Origin: Luteimicrobium sp042670205
Lineage (GTDB): Bacteria > Actinomycetota > Actinomycetes > Actinomycetales > Cellulomonadaceae
Assembly (NCBI RefSeq): GCF_042670205.1
Contig: NZ_JBHUWD010000021.1
Location: 12,949 to 76,948, forward strand
Direction of reading: 5' to 3'
Length of the DNA: 64,000 nucleotides
Position numbers and translations under genes: made by a program. This document shows positions 42,489 to 51,627 of the stretch, piece after piece. Numbering within the stretch: the stretch's first letter is position 1; each line of letters opens with the position of its first letter. Below the pieces are notes generated by a model, which searched no databases, was not told the origin of the DNA, and saw only the letters and a program-made list of their open reading frames with translations.

Positions 42489-43943
42489 ATGCAGCACGCC
42501 TTCCGTTCCCGCAGCACGCGCCTCGGCGCGACGATCGCGACCGTGGGGGTGGTGGCGCTCGGCGCCGTCAGCGCGCTGAGCGCCAGCGCGGCGACGGGAC
42601 GCGCCGCCGCGGCCGAACCCGCCCCGGTCTGCACCGGGTACGACACGGACGGCTTCACGATCTTCGTCCAGGACGACGTGGACCTCGGCAACAGCGAGAC
42701 CGAGGGCTCGCTCGCCCTCGGCGGCGACCTCACGCTGGCTGCCGACACGAACCTCGTCCACAGCACCGGCCTCACGCCCGCCGGGTACACGCTGCCGGTC
42801 GTCGACGGCGACCCGACACGCCTCCTCGTTGGGGGCACGCTCGACCTCACCGCGCCGGGGAGCCTGCAGGTCACGTCGCGCGACGACGTCGGCCCCGCCC
42901 AGGCGGACCGCATCGGGGCGATCAAGTTCGGCGACACCGGCGGGCTCGAGCTGACGGCGCGCTCCGGCGTGGACCGGCTGCACGAGGCGGGCGGCTCCGT
43001 CGACGCGAAGCCGTGGGTCGACGTGAACGACGCGGCACAGCAGACCTTCGACGGCGCCCACGCCGTCACGTACCCGGGCGCCGCGTCGGTCGTCGACAGC
43101 CGCTTCCCGGCGCTCGTGGCGCAGGGCGAGGCGCTGCGGACCGCAACCGGTTCGGACGTCGCGACCGCGACGCTCGACGGCGGCGTCGTGACCCTGACCC
43201 CGGGGAAGCTCAACGTCCTCACCGTCGACGCGGCGACCCTCGGCGCGAACGCCCAGCTCACGTTCGCGGGCGGCACCCCGGGCGCCGACACCCCGTTCGT
43301 CGTCAACGTCACGGACGCGTCGGGCAGCACGGTCCACGTCCCGCCGCTGCGCGGCCCCGAGATGCCCGGCCAGCCCTCGGCCACGGATCCCAACCCCTGG
43401 GCTCCCTTCGTCACCTGGAACCTCACGGGCGCCGGCACGACGACGGTCACCGGCGAGCTCGTGACCGGCACGATCCTCGCGCCCGACGTCGACCTCACCC
43501 TCGACGCGAGCAGCCCGGTCGAGGGCCAGATCGTCGCGAGGTCCCTGGTCGCCCGGGGCGGCGAGATCCACCAGTACCTCGCTGCGTCGTCGTGCACGAC
43601 CCCGACCCCGACGCCCACGGCGACAGAGACGACTACCACGCCGGCCCCGACGACCCCCGCCCCCACGCCGACCGAGTCCACTACCACGCCGACGCCCACG
43701 GGCACGACCACGTCCCCCGCGCCCGTGCCGTCGTCCACGACGACGAGCCCCGCCCCGGTGGTGCCCGTGACCTCCGCGACGCCCACCGCGACGGTGCTCG
43801 GCACCGGAGGCACCGCGCCCTCGTCGCCGGGGAACCTCGCGACGACCGGCGCGTCGCTCGTCGGGCCGCTGGTCGCGGGCGTCGCGCTCGTCGCGGCAGG
43901 CCTCGCGCTGCTGCTGGTCCGGCGCCGCACCGCCCGGGGTTAA
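42489..43943 (+). CDS. Choice-of-anchor A surface protein with LATTG sorting signal
   Basis: 484 residues. Signal peptide (residues 1 to about 42, ending near SASA), then a beta-rich domain of the choice-of-anchor A type (YDTDGFTIFVQDDVDLGNSETEGSLALGG; EGQIVARSLVARGGEIHQY near 345). Residues about 370-445 are a Thr/Pro wall-spanning stalk. The C-terminus has LATTG, a membrane helix and RRRTARG: a sortase E/class-E-like LAxTG signal. Likely a wall-attached protein of unknown binding partner. GAGGAG lies about 11 bp before the ATG, slightly far. Confidence 0.88.
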   Translation: MQHAFRSRSTRLGATIATVGVVALGAVSALSASAATGRAAAAEPAPVCTGYDTDGFTIFVQDDVDLGNSETEGSLALGGDLTLAADTNLVHSTGLTPAGYTLPVVDGDPTRLLVGGTLDLTAPGSLQVTSRDDVGPAQADRIGAIKFGDTGGLELTARSGVDRLHEAGGSVDAKPWVDVNDAAQQTFDGAHAVTYPGAASVVDSRFPALVAQGEALRTATGSDVATATLDGGVVTLTPGKLNVLTVDAATLGANAQLTFAGGTPGADTPFVVNVTDASGSTVHVPPLRGPEMPGQPSATDPNPWAPFVTWNLTGAGTTTVTGELVTGTILAPDVDLTLDASSPVEGQIVARSLVARGGEIHQYLAASSCTTPTPTPTATETTTTPAPTTPAPTPTESTTTPTPTGTTTSPAPVPSSTTTSPAPVVPVTSATPTATVLGTGGTAPSSPGNLATTGASLVGPLVAGVALVAAGLALLLVRRRTARG

Positions 43944-43956
43944 TCCCCCGCCCGCC

Positions 43957-43997
43957 GACGGCCCCGGTTCCCGCACAACCGCGGGGACCGGGCCGTC
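43957..43997 (+). terminator. Terminator after the surface protein gene
   Basis: GACGGCCCCGGTTCCCGC (43957-43974) pairs with the segment 43981-43997 across a 6-base loop, with one bulge and one G-T pair. It starts 13 bp after the stop codon. No T-run follows. Confidence 0.7.
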
Positions 43998-44081
43998 GCG
44001 TGTCTGGTCGACACGTGCCCGGGGCGTGTGATTCCGTATGACCGGAAGTGCCTGAAACGGACAGCGGACGTGCGGAGAGCG

Positions 44082-45029
44082 ATGCCCACCCTCGAGATCG
44101 ACCACCTCGACAAGGCGTACGGCCCGGTCCACGCCCTGCGCGACATGACGTTCGACGTGCACTCCGGTGAGATCTTCGGCTTCGTCGGCTCGAACGGCGC
44201 CGGCAAGACGACGACCATGCGGATCGCGCTCGGCGTCCTCGCGCCCGACTCGGGTCAGGTCCGGTGGGACGGCAGCCCGGTCGACCTCGAGACACGGCGC
44301 CGCATCGGCTACATGCCGGAGGAGCGCGGGCTGTACCCGCGGATGCGCGTCGACCAGCAGCTCGTCTACCTGGCGCGCCTGCACGGCAAGGCGCCCGCGG
44401 AGGCCAAGGACGCGATGGAGCGGTGGACGGAGCTCCTCGGCGTCGCGCACCGGCGCACCGACGAGGTCCAGAAGCTCTCGCTCGGCAACCAGCAGCGCGT
44501 CCAGCTCGCCGCGGCGCTCGTCCACGACCCGGAGATCCTCGTCCTCGACGAGCCGTTCTCGGGCCTCGACCCGGTGGCGGTCGACGTCATGAGCGGCGTG
44601 CTGCGCGAGCGGGCCGCCGCCGGTGTCCCGGTCCTGTTCTCCTCGCACCAGCTCGACCTCGTCGAGCGGCTGTGCGACCGGGTCGGCATCATCAAGGACG
44701 GCCGCATGGTCGCGGAGGGCGCGATCGACGAGCTCCGCACCGCGGCGCGCCCCCAGTGGTTCGTCGACGGCGCGGCGGCGAGCGCGTGGGCGCCCTCGCT
44801 GGCTTCGGGGAGCGGGCTGCGGATCGTGAGCTCCGACGGTCACCGGACCGTCGTCGAGCTCGACACCGCGTCCGCCGCGCACCCCCTCACCCCCGACGAC
44901 GCCGCCCAGGCGGTCCTCCAGGCCGCCCTCGCTGCGGGCGCCGTCCGTAGTTTCACACCGGTCCGGCACTCGCTCGTCGAGCTGTACCGCGACGTCGTGT
45001 CCGCCCCGACCGAGGAGCCCGCCGCGTGA
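44082..45029 (+). CDS. ABC transporter ATP-binding protein (NatA-like)
   Basis: 315 residues. Walker A GSNGAGKTT near residue 44, Q-loop in GYMPEERGLYPRM, signature LSLGNQQRVQ (the variant typical of ATPases with a DUF4162 tail), Walker B ILVLDEPFSGLDP and switch His in SSHQLD. The C-terminal 85 residues match that DUF4162-type extension. Partner of the permease encoded next with a 4-bp GTGA overlap. GGAG stands 5 bp before the ATG. Exported substrate unknown; sodium or a toxic small molecule are typical guesses. Confidence 0.93.
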   Translation: MPTLEIDHLDKAYGPVHALRDMTFDVHSGEIFGFVGSNGAGKTTTMRIALGVLAPDSGQVRWDGSPVDLETRRRIGYMPEERGLYPRMRVDQQLVYLARLHGKAPAEAKDAMERWTELLGVAHRRTDEVQKLSLGNQQRVQLAAALVHDPEILVLDEPFSGLDPVAVDVMSGVLRERAAAGVPVLFSSHQLDLVERLCDRVGIIKDGRMVAEGAIDELRTAARPQWFVDGAAASAWAPSLASGSGLRIVSSDGHRTVVELDTASAAHPLTPDDAAQAVLQAALAAGAVRSFTPVRHSLVELYRDVVSAPTEEPAA

Positions 45030-46279
45030 GCACCACCACGTCCCCCAAGCCCGCCGAGCGGACCACCCGGGGGCCGGGCCCGGACGCGCCGGCGTCGGCG
45101 TGGTCGACCGTGCGGATGGTCGCGGGCCGCGAGCTCACCACGCGCCTGCGCTCGCGCGCCTACGTCGTGACGACGCTCGTCATGTTCGTCGCGGTCGTCG
45201 TCGGCGGGGTCGTGATCCACCTGGCGCAGGGTTCGTCCTCGTCGACGGTCGTGGGCCTCACCCCGCAGACGGCGTCCCTCGCCCAGCCGCTGGAGGCCTC
45301 CGCGCAGGCTGCGGGCGAAGACATCGAGGTCGAGCAGGTCGCCGACGACGCCGCCGCGAAGAAGGGGGTCGAGGACGGCTCGCTCGACGCCGCGCTGACG
45401 GGCGACCCGGCGTCCTTCACGGTCGTCGTCAAGAAGGAGCTCGACACCACGGGCACCGCGGTCCTCACGAGCCTGCGCCAGCAGACCGCGCTCGCGAGCG
45501 CCGTCCAGAAGCTCGGCGGCAACCCCGCCCAGGTGTCGCAGCAGCTCAGCACCGCGACGCTCGACGTGACGGCGCTCGAGCCCCAGCCCGAGCGCGACGG
45601 CGCGCAGATCGTCGCCGGGTACGTCGCGGGCATCCTGCTCTTCATCACGCTGCAGACGTGCGCGCAGCTCGTCGCGCAGGGCGTCGTCGAGGAGAAGTCG
45701 AGCCGGGTCGTCGAGCTGCTCCTGGCGACCGTCCGACCCTGGCAGCTCATGGCCGGCAAGGTCCTCGGGATCGGGGTCGTGGGGCTGATCCAGGTCGCGG
45801 TCGTCGTCCTCGGCGGGGCGGGGACGGCGGCGGTGCTGGGACTCGTCGACGCGAGCGACATCGACCTCGGCGCGACGGCGGCGTGGTCTCTCGTGTGGTT
45901 CGTCGTCGGGTTCGTCATGTACTCCCTCGCGCTCGCCGCGCTCGCCGCGCTGGTCTCGCGCCAGGAGGACATCGGCTCTGTGACGGCGCCCGTCGTGATG
46001 CTGATGATCGTGCCCTACATCATCGGGATCTCGATCGCCCCGTGGAACCCGGACAGCCCGATCGTCCAGTGGCTCAGCTACATCCCGTTCTGCGCGCCGC
46101 TCGTCATGCCGATCCGGATCGCGCTGGGCACCGTCGAGACGTGGCAGGCGATCGTCTCGGTGCTCATCTCGCTCGCCCTCGTGCCGGCGCTCGTCTGGCT
46201 GGCGGGCCGGGTCTACTCCAACGCCGTCCTGCGGACGGGCGCGCGCGTCAAGCTCCGCGACGCGCTGCGCGCAGCCTGA
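45026..46279 (+). CDS. ABC-2 type permease (NatB-like)
   Basis: 417 residues. After a cytoplasmic tail, helix 1 is AYVVTTLVMFVAVVVGGVVI; a 150-residue extracellular domain follows; then five more helices (AGYVAGILLFITLQTC; VVGLIQVAVVVLGGAGTAAVLGL; WSLVWFVVGFVMYSLALAA; VVMLMIVPYIIGISIA; LISLALVPALVWLAG). This is the ABC2_membrane_3 layout. EEKSSRVVELLLATVRPWQLMAGKVLG is the family's coupling-helix signature. Works with the upstream ATPase. Confidence 0.92.
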   Translation: MSTTTSPKPAERTTRGPGPDAPASAWSTVRMVAGRELTTRLRSRAYVVTTLVMFVAVVVGGVVIHLAQGSSSSTVVGLTPQTASLAQPLEASAQAAGEDIEVEQVADDAAAKKGVEDGSLDAALTGDPASFTVVVKKELDTTGTAVLTSLRQQTALASAVQKLGGNPAQVSQQLSTATLDVTALEPQPERDGAQIVAGYVAGILLFITLQTCAQLVAQGVVEEKSSRVVELLLATVRPWQLMAGKVLGIGVVGLIQVAVVVLGGAGTAAVLGLVDASDIDLGATAAWSLVWFVVGFVMYSLALAALAALVSRQEDIGSVTAPVVMLMIVPYIIGISIAPWNPDSPIVQWLSYIPFCAPLVMPIRIALGTVETWQAIVSVLISLALVPALVWLAGRVYSNAVLRTGARVKLRDALRAA

Positions 46280-46289
46280 CGACGCCCGC

Positions 46290-47012
46290 TCACCCGGACA
46301 CGGACAGGAACGCCGCCGCGGCGAACCCGAGCGTCGTGAAGAGCCCCGCGACGAGCCCGGACTTCCGTGCCGCCTCGGGGATCATCGAGTCGATGAGCAT
46401 GACGAGCAGGGCGCCCGCGGCGAAGCCGTCGATCGCGGCCTGCAGGCGCGGCGACGCGAAGTCCGCGACGAGGTAGCCCCCGACCGTCGCCACCGCGCAC
46501 ACGACGGCGATCGCGACCCACAGCCGCATGACGGTGCCGGTGGCTCGGCCGTCGGCTCGCATCTGGGTCGACGACCCGACGGCCTCGGGCAGGTTCGAGA
46601 CGAAGATCGCGGCCAGGAGCGCCACGCTCACGCCCTCGCCGGCGGCCAGCCCGATCCCCAGCACCGCCTGCTCGGGGATGCCGTCGAGGAAGGCGCCGAG
46701 CGCGAGCGCGGGGCCGGCCCCCGTGCCCGCTGACGGGCCCGTCCGGTGGCGCGAGCCGGAGCGTTCGAGGGCGCGGTCGGCCGCGAAGTAGGCGAGCGCG
46801 CCGACCGCGAGCCCGGCCGCGACCCCGGCGCCGCCGTCGAGCTGTGCGCCCTCGCGGACCAGGTCGTAGCTGACCGCGCTGATCAGCGCACCCGCCCCGA
46901 ACGCCAGGACGGCGCCCGTGACCTTGTCGGGCCACCGGCGCCACACGCCCAGCCACGCCCCGACGACGAGCGACGACGCCGCGACCGCACCCCAGAGCAC
47001 CGCGGCACCCAT
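46290..47012 (-). CDS. ZIP family divalent-metal transporter
   Basis: 240 residues, eight predicted helices and a short hydrophilic loop (ERSGSRHRTGPSAG) near residue 95. The metal-site helices read LDGIPEQAVLGIGLA and FVSNLPEAVGSS, which match the conserved (H)xxPE patterns of ZIP proteins although His is replaced by Asp and Ser. IDGFAAGALLVMLIDSMIPEA is the third conserved helix. It probably carries zinc or another divalent ion. GGAGGA precedes the ATG. Convergent to the permease gene with a 10-bp gap. Confidence 0.88.
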   Translation of the reverse strand: MGAAVLWGAVAASSLVVGAWLGVWRRWPDKVTGAVLAFGAGALISAVSYDLVREGAQLDGGAGVAAGLAVGALAYFAADRALERSGSRHRTGPSAGTGAGPALALGAFLDGIPEQAVLGIGLAAGEGVSVALLAAIFVSNLPEAVGSSTQMRADGRATGTVMRLWVAIAVVCAVATVGGYLVADFASPRLQAAIDGFAAGALLVMLIDSMIPEAARKSGLVAGLFTTLGFAAAAFLSVSG

Positions 47013-47154
47013 GCGTCCTCCGGTCGGTCGACGTGCGTCTGCCGGGTCCGACCGTAGCCCGGGCCGGCTCGTCCCGGCGCGCCGAGCGCCTGCTCGGCAG
47101 GTCCACGTGACGGACGGCACGGATGACGGCCGCGGCGTGCCGTGTTGTGCGGGC

Positions 47155-48330
47155 GTGACCCTCGCCCCCGCCGGGCTTCCCGGCACCGCCGTCGACGCAC
47201 CCGTCGGCACCGGTGTGCTCGACGGGGTGGGCGTGCTCGACGTGGTCGTCGTCGGGGCCGGGCAGGCCGGGCTGTCGACGGCGTGGCACCTGCGTCGCCG
47301 TGGCTTCGTAGCCCCGTGGGAACGGCGGGCGGACGGCCGGACGTTCGTCGTGCTCGACGGCGAGGACGGACCGGGCGGGGCGTGGCGCCACCGCTGGGAG
47401 TCGCTGCGCATGGCGACGGTCAACAAGGTCCACGACCTCCCGGGCATGGCGCTACCGGCCGTCGATCCCGCGGAGCCGTCGCGCGACGCCGTCCCGCGCT
47501 ACTACGCGGCGTACGAACGCGCGTCCGGTCTGCCCGTCGTCCGGCCGGCCCGTGTCACGCGCGTCGAGAGCACCGATCCCGACGACGCCGCCGCGCCTCT
47601 GCGTGTGACGCTCGCCGACGGCCGCGCGGTCCTGACGCGCACCCTCGTGAACGCGACGGGCACGTGGACGCGGCCGTTCTGGCCGCATTACCCCGGCCAG
47701 GAGACCTTCCGGGGGCGCCAGCTGCACACCGCCGACTACGTCCGCGCGGGGGACTTCGCGGGGCAGCACGTGGTCGTCGTCGGCGGCGGGATCAGCGCGG
47801 TCCAGCTCCTCGCGGAGATCAGCGAGGTCGCGTCGACCACGTGGGTGACGCGCCGCGAACCCGTGTGGCGCGACGACGAGTTCACGCCCCGGGCGGGCCA
47901 CGACGCGGTCGCGCTCGTCGAGGAGCGGGTCCGCGCGGGGCTGCCGCCCGGGTCGGTCGTGAGCGTGACCGGGCTGATCCTCACGCCCGCGCTGCGCGAC
48001 GCGGCGGCCCGCGGCGTGCTGGTACGCCGGCCGATGTTCGACCGCATCACGCCCGACGGCGTCGCCTGGGCCGACGGGACCCACCAGCACGCCGACGCGA
48101 TCCTGTGGGCGACCGGGTTCCGCGCGGCGCTCGACCACCTCGCCCCGCTGCACCTGCGCGGGCCGGGCGGCGGCGTCGTCATGGACGGGACGCGCGTCGT
48201 CGGCGAGCCGCGGGTCCAGCTCGTGGGCTACGGGCCCTCGGCGTCGACGATCGGCGCCAACCGGGCCGGCCGCGACGCCGCCCGCGAGGTCTCCCGCCAC
48301 CTCGACGCCCTCCCCACCCCCGCGAAGTAG
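47155..48330 (+). CDS. FAD/NAD(P)-binding monooxygenase-like protein
   Basis: 391 residues from the chosen GTG; a GTG at 47233 is an equally possible start. DVVVVGAGQAGLSTAWHLRRRG is the FAD site, GPGGAWRHRWESLRMATVNKVHDLPG follows as in flavin-containing monooxygenases, VVVVGGGISAVQLLAEIS is the NAD(P) site near residue 205, and ILWATGFRAALDHL is the closing motif. Substrate unknown. The last codons, stop included, lie in the beginning of the 29-bp repeat array, as in the NmrA gene at 63841. Confidence 0.88.
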   Translation: MTLAPAGLPGTAVDAPVGTGVLDGVGVLDVVVVGAGQAGLSTAWHLRRRGFVAPWERRADGRTFVVLDGEDGPGGAWRHRWESLRMATVNKVHDLPGMALPAVDPAEPSRDAVPRYYAAYERASGLPVVRPARVTRVESTDPDDAAAPLRVTLADGRAVLTRTLVNATGTWTRPFWPHYPGQETFRGRQLHTADYVRAGDFAGQHVVVVGGGISAVQLLAEISEVASTTWVTRREPVWRDDEFTPRAGHDAVALVEERVRAGLPPGSVVSVTGLILTPALRDAAARGVLVRRPMFDRITPDGVAWADGTHQHADAILWATGFRAALDHLAPLHLRGPGGGVVMDGTRVVGEPRVQLVGYGPSASTIGANRAGRDAAREVSRHLDALPTPAK

Positions 48331-48465
48331 ACCGGCACATCTCGCGAGGTACCCCGGCATCCCGCATACCTCGCGAGGTACCCCGGCATCCCGCATACCT
48401 CGCGAGGTACCCCGGCATCCCGCATACCTCGCGAGGTACCCCGGCATCCGGGGTACCTCGCGAGG
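48321..48465. repeat. 29-bp tandem repeat array 1
   Basis: Copies of CTCGCGAGGTACCCCGGCAT plus a 9-base tail start at 48341, 48370, 48399 and 48428, with a partial copy at 48457: an exact 29-bp period. A diverged part-unit (48321-48340) carries the TAG stop of the preceding gene. Unit junctions contain the perfect 14-bp palindrome TACCTCGCGAGGTA. The last unit and partial copy form a perfect 18-bp hairpin (48427-48444 with 48448-48465) around CAT. Lies between two convergent genes. Confidence 0.9.
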
Positions 48466-48475
48466 ATCGGGCGTG

Positions 48476-49702
48476 TCAGGCGGCCTTGCCCGCCAGGTAC
48501 CCGTTCGCGTCGATGACGTACTTGTGCGCGGCGCCCTTGTCGAACTCCTCGTACCCGCGCGGGGCGTCGTCGAGGCCGATGGTGGTCGCGCCGACGTTCT
48601 TCGCGATGTGCACGCGGTCGTGCAGGATCGCCTGCATGAGCCCGTAGTTGTACTTCATGACCGGACACTGCCCGGTCGTGAAGGACAGCGACTTCGCCCA
48701 ACCGGTGCCGAGGCTCAGGGACAGCGAGCCCTTCTTCGCGGCCTCGTCGATGCCGCCGGGGTCACCGGTGACGTAGAGCCCGGGGATGCCGAGCGCGCCG
48801 CCCGCGGCGGTGAGGTCCATGAGGTCGTTGAGGACGGTGGCGGGCGCCTCGCCCGCTCCCGCCCCGTGGCCCTTGGCCTCGAAGCCGACGGCGTCGATGC
48901 CGCAGTCCACCTCGTCAACCCCGAGGATCTGCTCGATCTGCTCGACGGGGCCGCCCTTCGTGAGGTCGACGGTCTCGCAGCCGAACGACCGGGCCTGCGC
49001 CAGCCGGTCGGCGTTCATGTCCCCGACGATGACGACGGCTGCCCCGAGCAGCTGCGCGCCCGTCGCCGCGGCGAGGCCCACGGGCCCGGCACCCGCGACG
49101 TACACGGTCGAGCCGACGCCCACGCCCGCCGTGACGGCACCGTGGAAGCCCGTCGGGAAGATGTCCGACAGCATCGCGAGGTCGAGGATCTTCTCCATCG
49201 CCCGGTCCTTGTCCGGGAAGACGAGCGCGTTGAAGTCGGCGTACGGGACGAGCACGTAGTTCGCCTGGCCTCCCACCCAGCCGCCCATGTCGACGTAGCC
49301 GTAGGCGCTGCCCGGCCGGTCGGGGTTGACGTTCTGGCAGATCCCGGTCTTGCGCTCCTTGCAGTTCTTGCACCGCCCGCACGCGATGTTGAACGGCACC
49401 GAGACCAGGTCGCCGACCTTCACGAACTCGACGCCCGGCCCGACCTCGACCACCTCGCCGGTGATCTCGTGGCCCAGCACCAGGTCCTGCGGCGCCGTGG
49501 TGCGGCCGCGGACCATGTGCTGGTCGGAGCCGCAGATGTTCGTCGCGACCGTCTTGACGATCGCGCCGTGGGGGACCTTCCGCCCGATGTTCGCCGGGTT
49601 GACGCCCGGGCCGTCCTTGAGCTCGAAGGTCGGGTAGTCGATGTCGATGACCTCGACCTTCCCCGGTCCCTGGTACGCGACCGCACGGTTCTTGTCCGCC
49701 AT
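48476..49702 (-). CDS. fdhA: Formaldehyde dehydrogenase, glutathione-independent (zinc, NAD)
   Basis: 408 residues of the medium-chain zinc dehydrogenase type. Catalytic zinc ligands in NICGSDQHM and LGHEITGE; structural zinc cysteines in CGRCKNCKERKTGIC; NAD site VYVAGAGPVGLAAATGAQLLG. The long insertions and C-terminal YVIDANGYLAGKAA match Pseudomonas-type FdhA, which oxidises formaldehyde to formate without glutathione. GAGGAGG lies 6 bp before the ATG. Divergent from a MarR gene with an operator-like palindrome between them. Confidence 0.92.
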   Translation of the reverse strand: MADKNRAVAYQGPGKVEVIDIDYPTFELKDGPGVNPANIGRKVPHGAIVKTVATNICGSDQHMVRGRTTAPQDLVLGHEITGEVVEVGPGVEFVKVGDLVSVPFNIACGRCKNCKERKTGICQNVNPDRPGSAYGYVDMGGWVGGQANYVLVPYADFNALVFPDKDRAMEKILDLAMLSDIFPTGFHGAVTAGVGVGSTVYVAGAGPVGLAAATGAQLLGAAVVIVGDMNADRLAQARSFGCETVDLTKGGPVEQIEQILGVDEVDCGIDAVGFEAKGHGAGAGEAPATVLNDLMDLTAAGGALGIPGLYVTGDPGGIDEAAKKGSLSLSLGTGWAKSLSFTTGQCPVMKYNYGLMQAILHDRVHIAKNVGATTIGLDDAPRGYEEFDKGAAHKYVIDANGYLAGKAA

Positions 49703-49805
49703 CGGATCCTCCTCGATCACGACTCCCCAGGGGTCTCCTGGGGGGCTTCCTTCGACCGTAGGCCGGGTCGTCGACCTCGGCAGGCGGGGCAGCAAACCGG
49801 GACCC

Positions 49806-49845
49806 GTCAAGACTCTTGACGTCAAGACACGGGTACCCTCGGACC
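49806..49845 (+). promoter_or_regulatory. MarR operator and leaderless promoter
   Basis: GTCAAGACTCTTGAC (49806-49820) is a perfect 15-bp palindrome with a central C, followed at once by another half-site GTCAAGA (49821-49827). TACCCT (49834-49839) stands 6 bp before the marR ATG, so the palindrome covers the -35 region. Consistent with autoregulation and possible control of the divergent fdhA. Confidence 0.65.
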
Positions 49846-50352
49846 ATGCCCGCCACCGACCCGCACCCCGACGAGGTCGACCGCATCGTCGCCGCGTGGC
49901 AGCGGGTCCGTCCCGACCTCGACGTCGAGCCGCTCACCGTGTTCTCGCGCGTCAGCCGGCTGGGGCGCCACCTCGACCTCGCGAGGCGCGGCGCGTTCGC
50001 GCGCTCGGGCCTCGAGCCGTGGGAGTTCGACGTGCTGTCGGCGCTGCGCCGGGCCGGCCAGCCGTACCGGCTCTCGCCCGGCGCGCTCGTCACCCAGACG
50101 CTCGTCACGAGCGGCACCATGACCAACCGCATCGACCGCCTCGAGGAGCGCGACCTCGTCCACCGGCACCGCTCCCCCGACGACCGCCGCGGCGTCCTCG
50201 TCGAGCTGACCGACGAGGGCCTGCGCCGCGTCGACGGCGCCATGACGGAGCTGCTCCAGGTCGAGGCCAGCATCCTCGAGGTCCTTCCCCCCGCCGACCG
50301 GTCGCACCTCGCCGCCCTGCTGCGCGTCGTCGTCGGGCCGTTCGAGGACTGA
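49846..50352 (+). CDS. MarR family transcriptional regulator
   Basis: 168 residues. Winged helix: LEPWEFDVLSALRRAGQPYRLSPGAL, TLVTSGTMTNRIDRLEERDLVHR (recognition helix) and the wing SPDDRRGVLVELTDEG. The flanking helices form the dimer. The ATG at 49846 is chosen over an upstream ATG because of the -10 box 6 bp ahead. The MFS gene starts 3 bp after its stop, so the two form an operon; a transporter under such a regulator is a common efflux arrangement. Confidence 0.93.
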   Translation: MPATDPHPDEVDRIVAAWQRVRPDLDVEPLTVFSRVSRLGRHLDLARRGAFARSGLEPWEFDVLSALRRAGQPYRLSPGALVTQTLVTSGTMTNRIDRLEERDLVHRHRSPDDRRGVLVELTDEGLRRVDGAMTELLQVEASILEVLPPADRSHLAALLRVVVGPFED

Positions 50353-50355
50353 ACG

Positions 50356-51576
50356 ATGAGCACCCCGTCCACGCCCAGAAGACTGCCCGCCGGCGGCGCG
50401 TCCGGCCTCCTGCTGACAGCCGTCGTGCTGGTCGCGCTCAACCTGCGCGCGCCGATCGTCGCGCTCGCCCCGGTGACCGGTGACGTCCGCGCGGACCTCG
50501 CACTGTCCGCGGCCGCCGTCGGCGTCCTCACCGGCCTGCCGGTGCTGTGCTTCGCCGTCGCCTCGCCGCTCGCGTCGGCGGTGATCGCCCGGCTCGGCAT
50601 CGAGCGGGTGGTCCAGCTCGCCCTCGCGACCATCCTGCTCGGGACGATCGTCCGCTCGGTGGGCTCGTTCGCCGCGGCCGTCGCGGGCACGGTCCTGCTC
50701 GGCCTCGCCATCACCGCCGGCAACATCGCGATCCCGCTCGTGGTCGCCCGCGACTTCCCGAGCAACGCGGCCCGCGTCACGGGCGTCTACTCGGCCGCGC
50801 TCAACGGCGGCTCCGTCCTCGCGACGGCGTTCACGGCCCCCGTCGCGGACGCCGTCGGCTGGCAGTGGGCGCTGCTCGTGTGGGCGGTGCTGGTCCCGGT
50901 GGCATGGGTCGTCTGGCAGCTCGCGACGCGCCGGCGCGGGCCCGAGGCCACGCCCCGGACCGCGCTGGCCAGCGCCGCCGACGAGGTCCACGCCCTGCGC
51001 CGCCCGCTCACGTGGCTGCTCGTCGCGATGTTCGCGGGCCAGTCGTTCGGGTACTACGGCACGACGGCGTGGCTCCCGACGATCCTCCACGACACCCTCG
51101 GGCTGGACCCGAGCGCGTCGGGCGGCGCGGCGTCGCTGTTCCAGCTCTTCGGCGCGATCGGGGCGATCGCGATCCCCGTCGTCCTCGGCTGGCGGGTCAC
51201 GCCGCGCGGCGCGTTCGTCGCGATCGCCGTCGGCTGGCTGCTCTTCCCGATCGGGCTGCTCCTCGCGCCGGCCCAGTGGGCGGTCTGGGCGTCCCTCGCG
51301 GGCGCCGCCCAGGGCGCCAACTTCACGGTCATCTTCACGATCGTCGCCGTGCGCGCCACGTCCCTGCGCGAGGCCCGCACCACGTCGACCGCGGTGCAGA
51401 CGTTCGGGTACGTGATCGCCGCGCTCGCGCCGTCGGCGATGGGCGCCGTCCACACCGCGACGGACGGCTGGACGGCTCCCCTGGTGGTGCTGCTCGTCGT
51501 CGTCGCGGTCATGGTCGTGGCCGGGCTCCTCGCGACCGCGCCCCACAAGCCGGACGTCCGCCCGGTCTCTGGCTAG
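50356..51576 (+). CDS. MFS transporter, CynX/NimT-like
   Basis: 406 residues, twelve predicted helices. NLRAPIVALAPVTGDVRADLALS in helix 1 and the following loop is the signature of the CynX/NimT (cyanate/nitroimidazole) MFS branch, and GLPVLCFAVASPLASAVIARLG is helix 2. The middle loop (residues about 190-215) is basic. It probably exports a small organic compound; the substrate is not known. Co-transcribed with the MarR gene. Confidence 0.9.
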   Translation: MSTPSTPRRLPAGGASGLLLTAVVLVALNLRAPIVALAPVTGDVRADLALSAAAVGVLTGLPVLCFAVASPLASAVIARLGIERVVQLALATILLGTIVRSVGSFAAAVAGTVLLGLAITAGNIAIPLVVARDFPSNAARVTGVYSAALNGGSVLATAFTAPVADAVGWQWALLVWAVLVPVAWVVWQLATRRRGPEATPRTALASAADEVHALRRPLTWLLVAMFAGQSFGYYGTTAWLPTILHDTLGLDPSASGGAASLFQLFGAIGAIAIPVVLGWRVTPRGAFVAIAVGWLLFPIGLLLAPAQWAVWASLAGAAQGANFTVIFTIVAVRATSLREARTTSTAVQTFGYVIAALAPSAMGAVHTATDGWTAPLVVLLVVVAVMVVAGLLATAPHKPDVRPVSG

Positions 51577-51590
51577 ACTCGGCTCGTCGA

Positions 51591-51627
51591 GGCGGGAACG
51601 GTCCCGCCGGCGCCCTCAAAAGGGGCG
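51591..51627 (+). terminator. Hairpins between the MFS gene and the ThDP-enzyme gene
   Basis: GGCGGGA/TCCCGCC (51591-51597 with 51602-51608) is a perfect 7-bp stem with loop ACGG. A second smaller stem CGCCCT/AGGGGCG follows at 51611-51627. Likely terminator; no riboswitch consensus was recognised. Confidence 0.45.
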
